Positions 63,693 through 64,000 of a DNA stretch of 64,000 nt are shown in pieces; position 1 is the first letter of the stretch; each line of letters starts with the position of its first letter. The position numbers and the translations under genes are program-made. Under the pieces are notes generated by a model. It was not told the DNA's origin. It was given only the letters and a program-made list of their open reading frames with translations, and searched no databases. The stretch is from assembly GCA_011050675.1 (NCBI GenBank), contig DRFI01000023.1, positions 270,079-334,078 on the forward strand. Reading direction: 5' to 3'. The stretch is from Maribacter sp. (GTDB lineage: Bacteria > Bacteroidota > Bacteroidia > Flavobacteriales > Flavobacteriaceae).

Positions 63693-64000
63693 ATGAAAAC
63701 TATTTGCTTTCTATTATCTGGGCTATGTACGCTATTTATAATTTCCTGTAATTCTAAAAAGGAAATGAATTATGATCTGGTGCTTCAATCGGTAACCGTT
63801 GTTGACACCTATTCAGGCAACTTGAGCGAAAATCAGAGTATTGCCTTATTGGGGGATTCAATTGCTGCTATTTTGGATGACGAAAGTGCAAAGATGTGGA
63901 AGGCTAAGAAAAAGGTAAATGCTAGCGGAAAATTTGTAATTCCCGGTCTTTGGGATATGCATGTACATTTTGGAGGCGGCGACAGCCTTATTACAGAGAA
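63693..64000 (+). CDS. Amidohydrolase-family lipoprotein (partial, N-terminus only)
   Basis: ATG 63693 opens a frame running past the window end; about 102 residues are visible. Lipobox IISC (Cys about 18), then a beta-sandwich start (VVDTYSGNLSENQSIALLGDSI) and the metal-site motif GLWDMHVHFGG, in which HxH binds the first metal of amidohydrolases. It resembles secreted imidazolonepropionase-like or prolidase-type amidohydrolases of Bacteroidota. The catalytic part is beyond the window. Confidence 0.85.
   Translation, partial: MKTICFLLSGLCTLFIISCNSKKEMNYDLVLQSVTVVDTYSGNLSENQSIALLGDSIAAILDDESAKMWKAKKKVNASGKFVIPGLWDMHVHFGGGDSLITE

Overview
The window is AT-rich DNA from a member of the Bacteroidota, most likely a marine Flavobacteriaceae of the Maribacter/Zobellia/Arenibacter type. 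This rests on lipoproteins whose lipobox Cys is followed by S/D/E (the surface-export type signal), families typical of the group (DUF6090, DUF6134, DUF6515 and DUF6702-like), promoters with the TAnnTTTG -7 element, and almost no Shine-Dalgarno sites. No rRNA, tRNA, CRISPR array, IS element or phage gene was seen.

Layout. 1-9.4 kb: a LytS-type sensor kinase (cut by the left edge) diverges from a long run of secreted or surface genes: an EF-hand protein, a CotH-type secretory kinase lipoprotein, a DUF6090 protein, three YHYH lipoproteins, two DUF6702-like membrane-anchored proteins (the second broken by a stop codon), a MORN-repeat lipoprotein and a SCO1-like protein. 9.5-19.2 kb: redox and detoxification enzymes (DHFR-like, Hsp31/DJ-1-like, CurA-like reductase, Sad-type aldehyde dehydrogenase, SDR, AraC regulator, nitroreductase, MDR reductase, cupin, yellow/MRJP-like protein) with a racemase pseudogene between them. 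19.5-30.9 kb: Dps, zinc finger plus CNBD/TrxR-like oxidoreductase, MarC, KefF/KefC-type K+ efflux, patatin, a half DEAD-box protein, an EamA transporter and a beta-helix lipoprotein. 31.1-34.3 kb: a TetR-led operon with yqhD. 34.5-49.4 kb: a second patatin, a desaturase with a missing start codon, a DEAD-box helicase, an RpoD-like sigma factor, Xaa-Pro aminopeptidase, a Gly-rich secreted protein, lipoproteins, a beta-propeller pseudogene with two stops, a GAF histidine kinase and an outer-membrane barrel. 49.7-59.4 kb: an NhaC-type transporter behind a structured leader RNA, a receiver protein, a PoxB-like enzyme operon, a FadH-like dienoyl-CoA reductase and a 7TM-type histidine kinase. 59.7-64 kb: a DUF4242/pseudo-cyclase/AraC regulator, two tandem NTF2-like proteins, a BBE-like flavoprotein and the start of an amidohydrolase.

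Regulation is the most informative part. (1) Three promoters (before 1069, 7333 and 42649) carry two or three copies of an ATTCACT-core repeat at exactly 21-bp spacing. In all three the last copy ends exactly 28 nt before the -7 element. This looks like the target of a LytTR-type response regulator paired with the kinase at the left edge, and it ties the surface module to a Gly-rich secreted protein 35 kb away. (2) A palindromic operator, AATGAAC(G/A)TTCATT, lies upstream of the -7 box of both the TetR/yqhD operon and the CurA/Hsp31 operon, suggesting one carbonyl/electrophile regulon. (3) The NhaC-type gene has a leader with the conserved core of a SAM-I (S-box) riboswitch (AAGA, AGCAACC, AAGGTGCTAAA, closing P1) in a shortened form that lacks the usual kink-turn arm and P4. 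(4) The AraC-type regulator at 59.7 kb precedes a promoter with two TGGTCTAA repeats 21 bp apart.

Several genes are decaying: a DUF6702-like gene, an aspartate/glutamate racemase, a leishmanolysin-like peptidase fragment and a beta-propeller lipoprotein.
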